Assembly (NCBI GenBank): GCA_942493345.1
Contig: OW818695.1
Span: 372,001 to 436,000, forward strand
DNA length: 64,000 nt
Direction: 5' to 3'
Source: GWE2-42-39 sp942493345
GTDB taxonomy: Bacteria; Bacteroidota; Bacteroidia; Bacteroidales; Prolixibacteraceae
The notes beneath the pieces were generated by a model. It had not been told where the DNA came from. It searched no databases and worked only from the letters and a program-made list of their open reading frames with translations. Positions 8,755-16,997 of this stretch are shown here, piece by piece. The position numbers and the translations under genes are program-made. How positions within the stretch are numbered: position 1 is the stretch's first letter; the number at the start of each line of letters is the position of its first letter.

Positions 8755-10272
8755 TTAAAACCGGAAATAAATAAACGGTTGCAACTCGCTTTGTGCAACC
8801 ATCGAAATGATTGTCAACAGTGCAACTGCAAACAGAACCTGAACAATCATGGGGGAAGCGATAAAGGTTCCCCTTATTTTTTCTTTCATTTTGAAAGGCG
8901 TCCAAACAAGCAACAAACCCAATACGAAAACGAGCAACACATTTCGGTAGGCAGCCCAATCGCTCAACGAAGTTTGCGGAATGAAATGATTCCCCAACTG
9001 GTAAAAAAACTGCTGTATCTTTTCATTGCTTTCTATCCGGAAAAAAATCCAGGCAAAACTGACGACTTGGAAAGTCAAGAAAACGGAGAATGCCTGAAAC
9101 AACAAACTCATCTTTTTGGGGGAAGGAACCAGCGAACGGAACAGCTTTTCGACAACCAAAGCAAACCCGTGAATAGCGCCCCAAATGACAAAACGCAAGT
9201 TTGCCCCGTGCCACAAACCGCCCAGAACCATCGTCATCAGCAAATTAAAATACATTCTGACTTTCCCTTTCCGGTTTCCTCCCAGCGGAATATACAGGTA
9301 GTCTCTCAGCCAGGTAGAGAGTGAAATATGCCATCGGTGCCAGAAATCGGTGAGGCTGGTTGCCTGGTACGGCGCATTAAAGTTGACCGGAATTTTGAAA
9401 CCCAGCATCAGCGCCAAGCCGATGGCAATATCGGTGTAGCCCGAAAAATCGCAATAAATCTGGATGGTATACGAATACAAAGCCAGCAAATTTTCGACCC
9501 CCGAATACGAAAGCGGCGCATCGAAAATGCGGTCGACAAAATTGACCGACAGGAAATCGGCAATCACCATCTTTTTGAAAAGCCCTTTCAGGATTAAATA
9601 CAACGAATGGCTGAATTCCTGCCGGGTTAATTTGTACTTCCGGTACAATTGCGGAATAAAATACGAAGCCCGCACAATCGGGCCGGATACTACCTGCGGG
9701 AAAAAACTCAGGTAAAAGCTGAAATCCAGAAAATCACGAACGGGCTGAACCTGTTTTCGGTACACATCAACCTGGTAGCTGATGGCCTGAAACGTGTAAA
9801 ATGAAATTCCGATAGGCAGAATAATTGAATGAATATCGCCGGTGTCGCCGGTCATTTCATTCTGAAGGCAGGTCAGCCAGTTTACTGCCCGAAACTGTGC
9901 GGCAAATAACTGGTTGATGGTTTCCGTAATAAAAATGGCATATTTATAAAGGCCCAGCAACAGAAGGTTTAGCGACACGGACAAAGCCAGAATCAGTTTC
10001 TTGTACTTGTATTTTCCAATCGACAATCCTGACAAATAATTTACCAGGCATGAAAACAGCAAAAGCAACAAATAAAAGCCGTTTAACTTGAAATAGAAAA
10101 ATAAACTGATCAGCAGCAGATAAGTATTCCGGACTTTCATCCGCGAAAAAACCAGCGAATAAATTCCGAGGAAGGCCGTAAAAAACACCCAAAACAGCAG
10201 GCTGGTGTAAAACATCAGGTTGTTTTCGGAATACAAAAACCAATCGGGCCATATCTGATTGAAAATGCTCAT
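8755..10272 (-). CDS. MBOAT family O-acyltransferase (AlgI-like)
   Basis: A 505-residue polytopic membrane protein. The start MSIFNQIW overlaps the stop of the upstream SGNH gene by four bases (ATGA), so the longer open frame upstream is not used. MBOAT signatures are present: LPIGISFYTFQAISY, the YCDFSGYTDIAIG segment, and the catalytic His region FWHRWHISLSTWLRDYLYIPLGG followed by GLWHG. Relatives such as AlgI pass acetyl groups across the membrane to a periplasmic SGNH transferase. The acceptor (polysaccharide or lipid) is unknown. Confidence 0.92.
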   Translation of the reverse strand: MSIFNQIWPDWFLYSENNLMFYTSLLFWVFFTAFLGIYSLVFSRMKVRNTYLLLISLFFYFKLNGFYLLLLLFSCLVNYLSGLSIGKYKYKKLILALSVSLNLLLLGLYKYAIFITETINQLFAAQFRAVNWLTCLQNEMTGDTGDIHSIILPIGISFYTFQAISYQVDVYRKQVQPVRDFLDFSFYLSFFPQVVSGPIVRASYFIPQLYRKYKLTRQEFSHSLYLILKGLFKKMVIADFLSVNFVDRIFDAPLSYSGVENLLALYSYTIQIYCDFSGYTDIAIGLALMLGFKIPVNFNAPYQATSLTDFWHRWHISLSTWLRDYLYIPLGGNRKGKVRMYFNLLMTMVLGGLWHGANLRFVIWGAIHGFALVVEKLFRSLVPSPKKMSLLFQAFSVFLTFQVVSFAWIFFRIESNEKIQQFFYQLGNHFIPQTSLSDWAAYRNVLLVFVLGLLLVWTPFKMKEKIRGTFIASPMIVQVLFAVALLTIISMVAQSELQPFIYFRF

Positions 10273-11657
10273 CGTACTGATTGGGTATTTAAATATTTCT
10301 GATATTCCCCGAGGATCAGTTCCGAAAGGCGTGCACCCACTTTTTCGGTACCTTCCGGCGAAAAATGAACGTAATCTTTCTGTCCGAGCCGCGGGCTGGC
10401 ATTCACCCACCGGGCCATTGAACCAGCCCCGCCCATGAATGCCTCCAAATCCCAAAAGGCGCAGTTACAAGCGCGGGCGACATTCATCTGCGCTTCCTTG
10501 ATCGCCTTGATATTCGGGTACGAAACAATTTCTCCGTTTTCTTTTCGGGCCATATCCGAAATGCCGACAATGAGAATCGGGACACGGGGCATCAATTGCT
10601 GCATTTTTTTTATCTCCCCAATCAACCGGGTCTGGTAATAATCATAGTCATCCCGTATGTCGGGCGCAATATTGACCCCATAATGCAGCAAACACAAACC
10701 GGGATTGATGAGCTTTACAGTTTCTTTCATTGCCTGTTCGTCCGATTTCGAAAACGGGGGGAACGACTGACCGCGCAAAGCAATATTATCAACCTGTATT
10801 CCCGACTTCGTTTCGAGCGAAAAAGCGGTTATTTCGAGACTGTCGGTCGATTGAAAATACAATTCCGTACTGGCTGGTGTGAAATTAAAATCGAAGTTCA
10901 AAACACTGACGGACGTGGTTTTGACCACATTTTCCTTGTAAATGACTTTTCCGTCTTCTTTCACCGTGATATTAAAATCGCCGGGCGAATGGAAAAATAT
11001 TTTCAGTTGCAGGTAATCGTTTTTATTTTCTTTACTCCGGATTTGCCTGATTTTGAACCACCCTTCTTCGTTCGGCGGCAAAACGGCCGTTTTAAAAACA
11101 AGCGACTGATTTTTCACGCGGTCATTCAAATTCAGAAAATCGATGTTTTTCCAGTTTTCCGACCGTTCAACCGTGAACGAATGGCTGTTGTTGTACAACA
11201 AATCGGGGGCAATCAATCCAATGCCAGCTCCGCCAAATTTCTGCTGAAATTGTTTTCGTATGGTTGAAGTAATGCGGTCGCCTTCAATTTGTGAATCGCC
11301 AAAATAAACAATGCGAAGCGGCGACTGAAATTTGTTCAGTGTATCCAGCTTACCGAAAAAAGAATTTAAAATGGCAGCGTCGCCCGATGGAAACTGGATT
11401 CCATTTATTTCTGTTGTTCCTGAATTTGTACTCATCTGAAGGGAATCGCGAAACTCAGGAGTTTTGGTTGTCAGTGAATCGAAAATTCCATTTGCTATTG
11501 AATCAGTAATGATCGATTTCTCTTCATTCCCGGTTGTTTCTATATTGGATTGATATTGCCCGATTCCCGGCAGGCTAATTTTTCCGAAAAAAAATGAAAC
11601 CACCAGAAAGCCGCCCAGTATAAAAAAGACATACAGAAATGACCAGAATGGTTTCAT
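10269..11657 (-). CDS. SGNH/GDSL-family hydrolase or acyltransferase, membrane anchored
   Basis: A 462-residue protein with one N-terminal membrane segment and a periplasmic body. Block I appears as YFGDSQIEGD with the nucleophile Ser. A glycine-rich block follows, then an IVGISDMA stretch. The C-terminal DYVHFSPEG supplies the catalytic Asp/His. It overlaps the MBOAT gene by four bases, so the two probably form a two-part O-acetylation machine like AlgI with AlgJ/X. A beta-sandwich-like insert (about residues 200-300) may bind the carbohydrate; that is inference. Confidence 0.85.
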   Translation of the reverse strand: MKPFWSFLYVFFILGGFLVVSFFFGKISLPGIGQYQSNIETTGNEEKSIITDSIANGIFDSLTTKTPEFRDSLQMSTNSGTTEINGIQFPSGDAAILNSFFGKLDTLNKFQSPLRIVYFGDSQIEGDRITSTIRKQFQQKFGGAGIGLIAPDLLYNNSHSFTVERSENWKNIDFLNLNDRVKNQSLVFKTAVLPPNEEGWFKIRQIRSKENKNDYLQLKIFFHSPGDFNITVKEDGKVIYKENVVKTTSVSVLNFDFNFTPASTELYFQSTDSLEITAFSLETKSGIQVDNIALRGQSFPPFSKSDEQAMKETVKLINPGLCLLHYGVNIAPDIRDDYDYYQTRLIGEIKKMQQLMPRVPILIVGISDMARKENGEIVSYPNIKAIKEAQMNVARACNCAFWDLEAFMGGAGSMARWVNASPRLGQKDYVHFSPEGTEKVGARLSELILGEYQKYLNTQSVR

Positions 11658-11750
11658 ATTTTTTTTGCTTTTGCCTGTCAGGTAAAGCTAAAAAAATGTT
11701 TCTGCAAATTCAACACAATGGAATCCGCATTTTTATTATCTGACTGGAAT

Positions 11751-13376
11751 TTATCCTTTTCTGGGGATCTTTAGTTTTTGTCCAGGGAAAATACGTCCCG
11801 ATTTGCCTAAGCCGTTTGCCTGAATGATATCACTATTCGAAATTCCATGATACCTGCGGGCTATGGCATACAAATTATCGCCACGACGAACCGTATAATA
11901 AATAAACTCTGAATCACCATAGCTGTCGCTGCCTGAACTCGTAATTTCGGCTACCTTGGTCACAGGAGAGTTATCGTTACGCGCAAATTTTTGTTTTTCC
12001 GTCAAGCTCATTGAATTAAGGTTAGCATAAGCATCACATGTTCCCTTTGGCTTGTAAATAACCAGTTTTTGCCCCACCCTGATCATGTTTTTATGAATGT
12101 TGTTCCAGCGACATAAATCAGTAACCGCCACCTTATACCAAGCTGAAATATATCCAGGGTTGTCGCCCGATTTCACTGTATAATACAACTTGTCCATATC
12201 TTTGATATCAATGCCTTGGTGATGTTCCCCTTTGCTTTGAGGGGTCACAATGCTATTATTCGGGAAAAATAGTTCTCGTTTATGATTAAAGATCGAGTCT
12301 TCGTTGTCGATAAAAGCGGTTACCTGTTCGACCGGAACTTTCAGTACGTATGGTTTATCTTTTTTTGCCGGAATAATATCAAGACGATATTGCGGGTTCA
12401 GCGACCGAAGTTCTTCGATTGGAACATTCAATACTTCGGAAACCTGTTTGAAATGAAGATAATCCTTTACCACCAAGGTGTCGGTGATAATCGGAAAATC
12501 AGGATATTTCGGCTGGAGATTGTGTTTCTGATAATTTTCCATGACATATGCAGCGGCGATAAATGCAGGTACATATCCGCGGGTTTCGCGCGGTAAATTG
12601 TAATATATCTTCCAGTAATCCTGCACTCCACCCGACCGGCGTACGGCTTTGTTTATATTTCCCGGTCCGCAATTGTATGCGGCAATTACCAAATGCCAGT
12701 TTTGATAAATCTTATACAAATCGCTCAGGTATTTGGCTGCAGCTTCGGTAGCTTTCACCGGATCGCAACGCTCATCGACAAAAGTTCCGATTTCGAGTTT
12801 ATACATTCGCCCGGTGCCGTACATAAATTGCCACAAGCCCACAGCGCTCGCTTTCGACCGGATTGCAGGATTCAATGCAGACTCGATAATCGACAGGTAT
12901 TTTAGTTCCATCGGGAGGTTATACTTATCAAGCGCTTCCTCGAAAAGCGGGAAGTAATAATTAGCCAAACCCAGCATCACTTCTACCTGTTTTCTTTTTC
13001 TTACAGTATACAGTGCAATGAAATTTTTAACCGTTTCATTATACGATAAATCAATATGCGAATCGATGGCCTGAAGTCGCTCAATATAAACCGAATCGGG
13101 CAACAAATTAAGCGTGTCGGCATCGGTAAGTTCAATGCTGTCCATCACAAAGGCATTTTGCACATACCACGAATTCACAAGGCTGTCGATTTGTGCCGAG
13201 AATATATCGTTCAGGTCTTCATCGGGCAAAGCATAATATTTGTTGTACCCGGTAATTGTATCGACAGAAGAAACCTGAATGGTACGCAATTTCCGGATGT
13301 CATCTTTGTTTTTTCCAAACGACGAAACACTGCTTACGACAATGGCTGTCAGTATAATAAAAAGTTTTCTCATCAT
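11751..13376 (-). CDS. Lytic transglycosylase with LysM repeats (MltD-like)
   Basis: A 541-residue exported cell-wall enzyme. It has a signal peptide, then an SLT domain with catalytic Glu in LSIIESALNP, the AVGLWQFM motif and VIAAYNCGPGNINKAV. Two C-terminal LysM peptidoglycan-binding modules follow (YYTVKSGDN and YYTVRRGDNL). It cleaves glycan strands to give 1,6-anhydro ends. It is the last gene of the parA-parB-DUF5683 string, with a 15 bp gap to DUF5683. Confidence 0.92.
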   Translation of the reverse strand: MMRKLFIILTAIVVSSVSSFGKNKDDIRKLRTIQVSSVDTITGYNKYYALPDEDLNDIFSAQIDSLVNSWYVQNAFVMDSIELTDADTLNLLPDSVYIERLQAIDSHIDLSYNETVKNFIALYTVRKRKQVEVMLGLANYYFPLFEEALDKYNLPMELKYLSIIESALNPAIRSKASAVGLWQFMYGTGRMYKLEIGTFVDERCDPVKATEAAAKYLSDLYKIYQNWHLVIAAYNCGPGNINKAVRRSGGVQDYWKIYYNLPRETRGYVPAFIAAAYVMENYQKHNLQPKYPDFPIITDTLVVKDYLHFKQVSEVLNVPIEELRSLNPQYRLDIIPAKKDKPYVLKVPVEQVTAFIDNEDSIFNHKRELFFPNNSIVTPQSKGEHHQGIDIKDMDKLYYTVKSGDNPGYISAWYKVAVTDLCRWNNIHKNMIRVGQKLVIYKPKGTCDAYANLNSMSLTEKQKFARNDNSPVTKVAEITSSGSDSYGDSEFIYYTVRRGDNLYAIARRYHGISNSDIIQANGLGKSGRIFPGQKLKIPRKG

Positions 13377-13391
13377 GTTATTTTCTCAAAG

Positions 13392-13991
13392 TTAAAAATT
13401 TATGCGACAATTTACGCCAATCATTTTCTGATCGAGGCAATACATGGTTTCAGGAACCCAAGCCATGGAAAGATCGTCGCTAATGTCAAAATTAAAAAAG
13501 TGTGCATCCACACTGGCATCAATAATGTTCAGGGCATAAAATGCCGCTGTAAAAATAATGTTCATGTCCCGATATCTTCGGGTTCCATCTTTCGCTTGTT
13601 TTATATTATTGGCAAACTCTTGTACATCGCCGGAATTATTCAGATTATAACTTTTGTGCGGAAGATCAAGAAAAGAATTGGTCTTCGGGTCGGTATCAGT
13701 AATATCGTAATACGCTTGCTTGTATAAAACGTATTTCTCATTATTCCAGTTGATTGCATAAGCAAACCCAACAAAACCACCGTATATAAGCGGAATTTTC
13801 CAATATTTTTTATTGTACACCTGCCCGAGACCGGGAAGTACAGCCGAATATAAAGTTGCTTTGCGCGGAGAATGTACCGACTTGTCTTTTTCAACAAAAG
13901 CAGAATCCTGTCTGGTCGTTTCCTGAGCGCCAGCCAAAGCACAAACTCCTGTCAATAAAACAGTAATAAAAAAAATCCGGATGTATTTCAA
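13392..13991 (-). CDS. DUF5683 domain-containing exported/membrane protein
   Basis: A 199-residue protein with a signal peptide (cleavage near AGAQ). It contains the DUF5683 hallmark PGLGQVYNKKYWKIPLIYGG, a short hydrophobic hairpin resembling TM2-type domains. The family is almost confined to Bacteroidota and often sits between parB and a lytic transglycosylase, exactly as here. Function is unknown; an envelope role coordinated with chromosome segregation is inference from context. Confidence 0.85.
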   Translation of the reverse strand: MKYIRIFFITVLLTGVCALAGAQETTRQDSAFVEKDKSVHSPRKATLYSAVLPGLGQVYNKKYWKIPLIYGGFVGFAYAINWNNEKYVLYKQAYYDITDTDPKTNSFLDLPHKSYNLNNSGDVQEFANNIKQAKDGTRRYRDMNIIFTAAFYALNIIDASVDAHFFNFDISDDLSMAWVPETMYCLDQKMIGVNCRINF

Positions 13992-14017
13992 AACAATTTC
14001 TTTTTTCCCGTTGAATA

Positions 14018-14893
14018 TTATGCCTCTAATTTATCTAAAATCCCCAATATGCGTTCCAATTCTTCAGATGATTTAAACGGGATAATGATTTTCCCTTTCC
14101 CTTTCGGATTCATACTGAAGTCAATCTTGGTTTTAAAATATTTGGAGAGGTGGGTTTTCAGATCCTCATATTCGGTCGGAAATTTTGTTTTTGGTTGGTT
14201 TTCTTGTATTTCTGACTTCTCCTCATTACTCAGGTTCCGCACGAATTCTTCTACTTTTCGTACCGAAAAATCGTATTTTAGGATTTGTTCATAAATCATG
14301 ATTTGCGACTCAGGGTCTTCCACTCCTATAAGTGCCCGGGCATGTCCCATGGTAATTTGTTTTTCAACGATTCCCTTCTGGATGATAGCCGGCAATTTCA
14401 GCAAGCGCAAATAGTTAGTCACGGTCGACCGTTTTTTACCAACCCGTTCGCTCAGCGATTCCTGGGTTAGTTTGCATTCCTCGATCAGCCGCTGGTAGCT
14501 AAGGGCAATCTCAATGGCATCCAAATCTTCACGTTGGATATTTTCGACCAGAGCCATTTCAAGCATGCCTTCGTCTTCGGCTATCCGCACAAATGCCGGA
14601 ATGGTGGTCAAACCAGCCATTTTAGCAGCCCGGAAACGACGTTCCCCTGCAATGATCTGATATTTATCGTCGTCAATTTTTCGCAGGGTGATCGGTTGAA
14701 TGATGCCAATTTCTTTAATCGAGGCCGAAAGTTCATTCAACGCTTCTTCGTCGAAATTGGTACGTGGCTGAAACGGGTTAGCCACAATTTTCGAAATTTC
14801 AATTTCGTTGATCGACGAACTCTGCTCTTTTATTCTATTGGCATCGTCGATTAAGGCTCCTAATCCTCTGCCTAACACATTCTTTTTTCCCAT
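14018..14893 (-). CDS. parB: Chromosome-partitioning protein ParB
   Basis: A 291-residue ParB/Spo0J. The opening GKKNVLGRGLGALIDD is the peptide that stimulates ParA. The CTP-binding ParB/Srx domain includes NPFQPRTNFDEEAL and GERRFRAAKMAGL. The HTH that reads parS follows (ESLSERVGKKRSTVTNYLRLLKLP), then a C-terminal dimerisation domain. The gap to parA is 13 bp. No good intergenic parS was found in this window. Confidence 0.95.
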   Translation of the reverse strand: MGKKNVLGRGLGALIDDANRIKEQSSSINEIEISKIVANPFQPRTNFDEEALNELSASIKEIGIIQPITLRKIDDDKYQIIAGERRFRAAKMAGLTTIPAFVRIAEDEGMLEMALVENIQREDLDAIEIALSYQRLIEECKLTQESLSERVGKKRSTVTNYLRLLKLPAIIQKGIVEKQITMGHARALIGVEDPESQIMIYEQILKYDFSVRKVEEFVRNLSNEEKSEIQENQPKTKFPTEYEDLKTHLSKYFKTKIDFSMNPKGKGKIIIPFKSSEELERILGILDKLEA

Positions 14894-14906
14894 AACAGAA
14901 AGGGCT

Positions 14907-15707
14907 TTATTCTATAACTTTTTCCGAGTTTTTAATCCGGGTCATTTCGTTGTTCTGCAAAATTTCTCTGGCAAGCTCCATGTAACTTTGCGATCCCCGC
15001 GAATTGGCATCGTACAAAATCACCGGTTTACCGTAACTGGGGGCTTCACTGAGTTTGATATTCCGCTGAATAAGGGTTTCAAAAACCATTTCCTGAAAGT
15101 GTTTTTTCACTTCTTCGTATACCTGATTGGCCAGGTTCAGACGTGAATCGAACATGGTCAGCAGGAAACCTTCGATTTCCAGTTCGGGGTTCAGGCGACT
15201 TTGGATGATTTTGATGGTATTCAATAATTTTCCCAGTCCTTCGAGCGCAAAATACTCGCATTGTACCGGTATAATGATCGAATCGGCCGCGGTAAGGGCA
15301 TTCACTGTAATCAATCCCAGGGAAGGAGAACAATCGATAAAAATAAAATCATAGTCGTCCCGTATTTTTTCAATTACATATTTCAATACTTTTTCGCGGT
15401 TAGGAAGATTGAGCATTTCAATCTCGGCCCCTACCAAATCGATATGTGAGGGAATTAAATCCAGTCGTTCAATGTCTGTATTCAAAATTATTTTCCGTGG
15501 ATCGAGATCGTCGACAATACATTCGTAAATGCTTGTTTTCACATTTCGGACATCAAACCCGACCCCCGAAGTGGCATTGGCCTGCGGGTCAGCATCGATA
15601 ATCAGAATTTTATATTCGAGTACGGCCAAACTGGCTGCTAAATTAATTGCCGTGGTCGTTTTCCCGACCCCTCCTTTTTGATTTGCAAGCGCAATAACTT
15701 TTCCCAT
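14907..15707 (-). CDS. parA: Chromosome-partitioning ATPase ParA/Soj
   Basis: A 266-residue deviant-Walker ATPase. KGGVGKTTTAINLA is the P-loop with its signature Lys, IIDADPQANATSGVG is motif A', and DFIFIDCSPSLGLIT is Walker B. It drives segregation of ParB-parS complexes over the nucleoid. It is the first gene of the parA-parB-DUF5683-transglycosylase operon, with a promoter box 28 bp upstream. Confidence 0.96.
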   Translation of the reverse strand: MGKVIALANQKGGVGKTTTAINLAASLAVLEYKILIIDADPQANATSGVGFDVRNVKTSIYECIVDDLDPRKIILNTDIERLDLIPSHIDLVGAEIEMLNLPNREKVLKYVIEKIRDDYDFIFIDCSPSLGLITVNALTAADSIIIPVQCEYFALEGLGKLLNTIKIIQSRLNPELEIEGFLLTMFDSRLNLANQVYEEVKKHFQEMVFETLIQRNIKLSEAPSYGKPVILYDANSRGSQSYMELAREILQNNEMTRIKNSEKVIE

Positions 15708-15734
15708 GCGAAACGGCTATATTTTGGTAATTTT

Positions 15735-15742
15735 CAAAGTTA
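15735..15742 (-). promoter_or_regulatory. -7 promoter box of the parAB operon
   Basis: On the minus strand this reads TAACTTTG, matching TAnnTTTG, 28 bp upstream of the parA start. Confidence 0.55.
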
Positions 15743-15824
15743 ATATTTTATGCAGAATATGCTTAAACTTGTTAATAACTTATCGTAAAACAAAGATTGA
15801 CAAACAGATAAGTAATCCTCAATT

Positions 15825-16823
15825 TCATTCGACAAGAATTTTTACAGCTTCATTTTTTAAACGTTCTTTTTCGATCGGAACAACCCCCGGTTTTTCGCAA
15901 ACCAAGCCTCCGGCAAGATTCGACAACAGGGCAATGAATTTTGGCGGCAAACTGGCTGCAAGGCTCAGGCTTGCCACGGCAAACACCGTATCGCCGGCAC
16001 CCGAAACATCGGCTATATCGCGCACTTCTGCCGGAAAATGATTCTGGGTCAATCCGTTACTAACAAATACCCCATTCTCGGAAAGGGTAATAAACATTAA
16101 ACCGATATGGTGATCCTTCTTAAATTTTTCGGCAGCTTCCTTGATCTTACCCAAATCAGTTTTTTCAATATTCAAACGCAGTCCGTCAATAAACTCTTTA
16201 AAATTCGGTTTAAAGAGGTCGAGATTTGAATAACTGTTGAAATTCCTGATTTTAGGATCGGCAGCCGTCAATATATTTTGTTCTTTCGCCAAAGCAATTA
16301 CTTTATCGATCAATCCAGGGGTAATCACTCCTTTGTCGTAATCGACAAAAAGAATAATGTCAATGTGGTTTTTCGCGATCAACTCTTTTACTTTTTCAAA
16401 AAGCATATTTTCAGTGGAAAGATCGACCAGGGTCGAAATTTCCTCGTCGATCCGCGATATTTGTTTTCCTCCGGAGATGATTCGGGTTTTCACGGTTGTC
16501 ATCCGGTCGCTTTTCACAAAAACACCTTCGCTCGAAAGCCCGTTTTTCACCATCAGGGTTTGGAATTTTTTTCCTTTGCTGTCATCGCCGATAATAGAAA
16601 CCAAAAACGGAGTTGCCCCCAGCGACTGAAGGTTCATCGAAACATTTGCAGCGCCACCCAAACGGTTTTCCTGCTTGGTGACCGTAACAATCGGGATAGG
16701 CGCCTCGGGCGAAATGCGGTCGACCCGCCCCCACAAATAACTATCGACCATCGCATCTCCGATCACGATAACCTTTAGTTCCGAAAATTTTTCAATCGCT
16801 TTTTCTATTATACTTCTTTCCAC
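15825..16823 (-). CDS. PfkB-family heptose-7-phosphate kinase (RfaE1/HldE N-domain type)
   Basis: A 332-residue sugar kinase of the ribokinase fold, likely making D-glycero-beta-D-manno-heptose 1,7-bisphosphate for lipopolysaccharide. Markers are GDAMVDSYLWGRVDRISPEA at the N-terminus and the catalytic signature DVSGAGDTVFAVASL near the C-terminus. I chose a GTG start (VERSIIEKAIEKF) because the longer open frame adds a non-conserved leader and because a TACTTTTG promoter box sits only 21 bp upstream of this GTG. The nucleotidyltransferase half of HldE is absent, as is usual when the two activities are split. Confidence 0.85.
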   Translation of the reverse strand: MERSIIEKAIEKFSELKVIVIGDAMVDSYLWGRVDRISPEAPIPIVTVTKQENRLGGAANVSMNLQSLGATPFLVSIIGDDSKGKKFQTLMVKNGLSSEGVFVKSDRMTTVKTRIISGGKQISRIDEEISTLVDLSTENMLFEKVKELIAKNHIDIILFVDYDKGVITPGLIDKVIALAKEQNILTAADPKIRNFNSYSNLDLFKPNFKEFIDGLRLNIEKTDLGKIKEAAEKFKKDHHIGLMFITLSENGVFVSNGLTQNHFPAEVRDIADVSGAGDTVFAVASLSLAASLPPKFIALLSNLAGGLVCEKPGVVPIEKERLKNEAVKILVE

Positions 16824-16843
16824 GAGTTGATTTTTGAAGAAGA

Positions 16844-16851
16844 CAAAAGTA
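16844..16851 (-). promoter_or_regulatory. -7 promoter box of the heptose kinase gene
   Basis: The minus strand reads TACTTTTG (TAnnTTTG). Its position 21 bp before the GTG supports that start codon. Confidence 0.55.
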
Positions 16852-16997
16852 GTAAAATTTGTATGCTGTAAAAACGAAACAGGAGGTTTGTTATTGTTCA
16901 AATTGCGAGGGAAGGGTGCGGAAGTTTTTAACTTCCTTTTTGTCAGGACACCGCGGTTTTCAACAAGCGGTTTAAAAACCGCCACACCCGACCGGTG

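Noticed and set aside
8716..9324. 202-residue plus-strand frame over the MBOAT gene
   Set aside because: It is antisense to a clear MBOAT protein, polar and repetitive.
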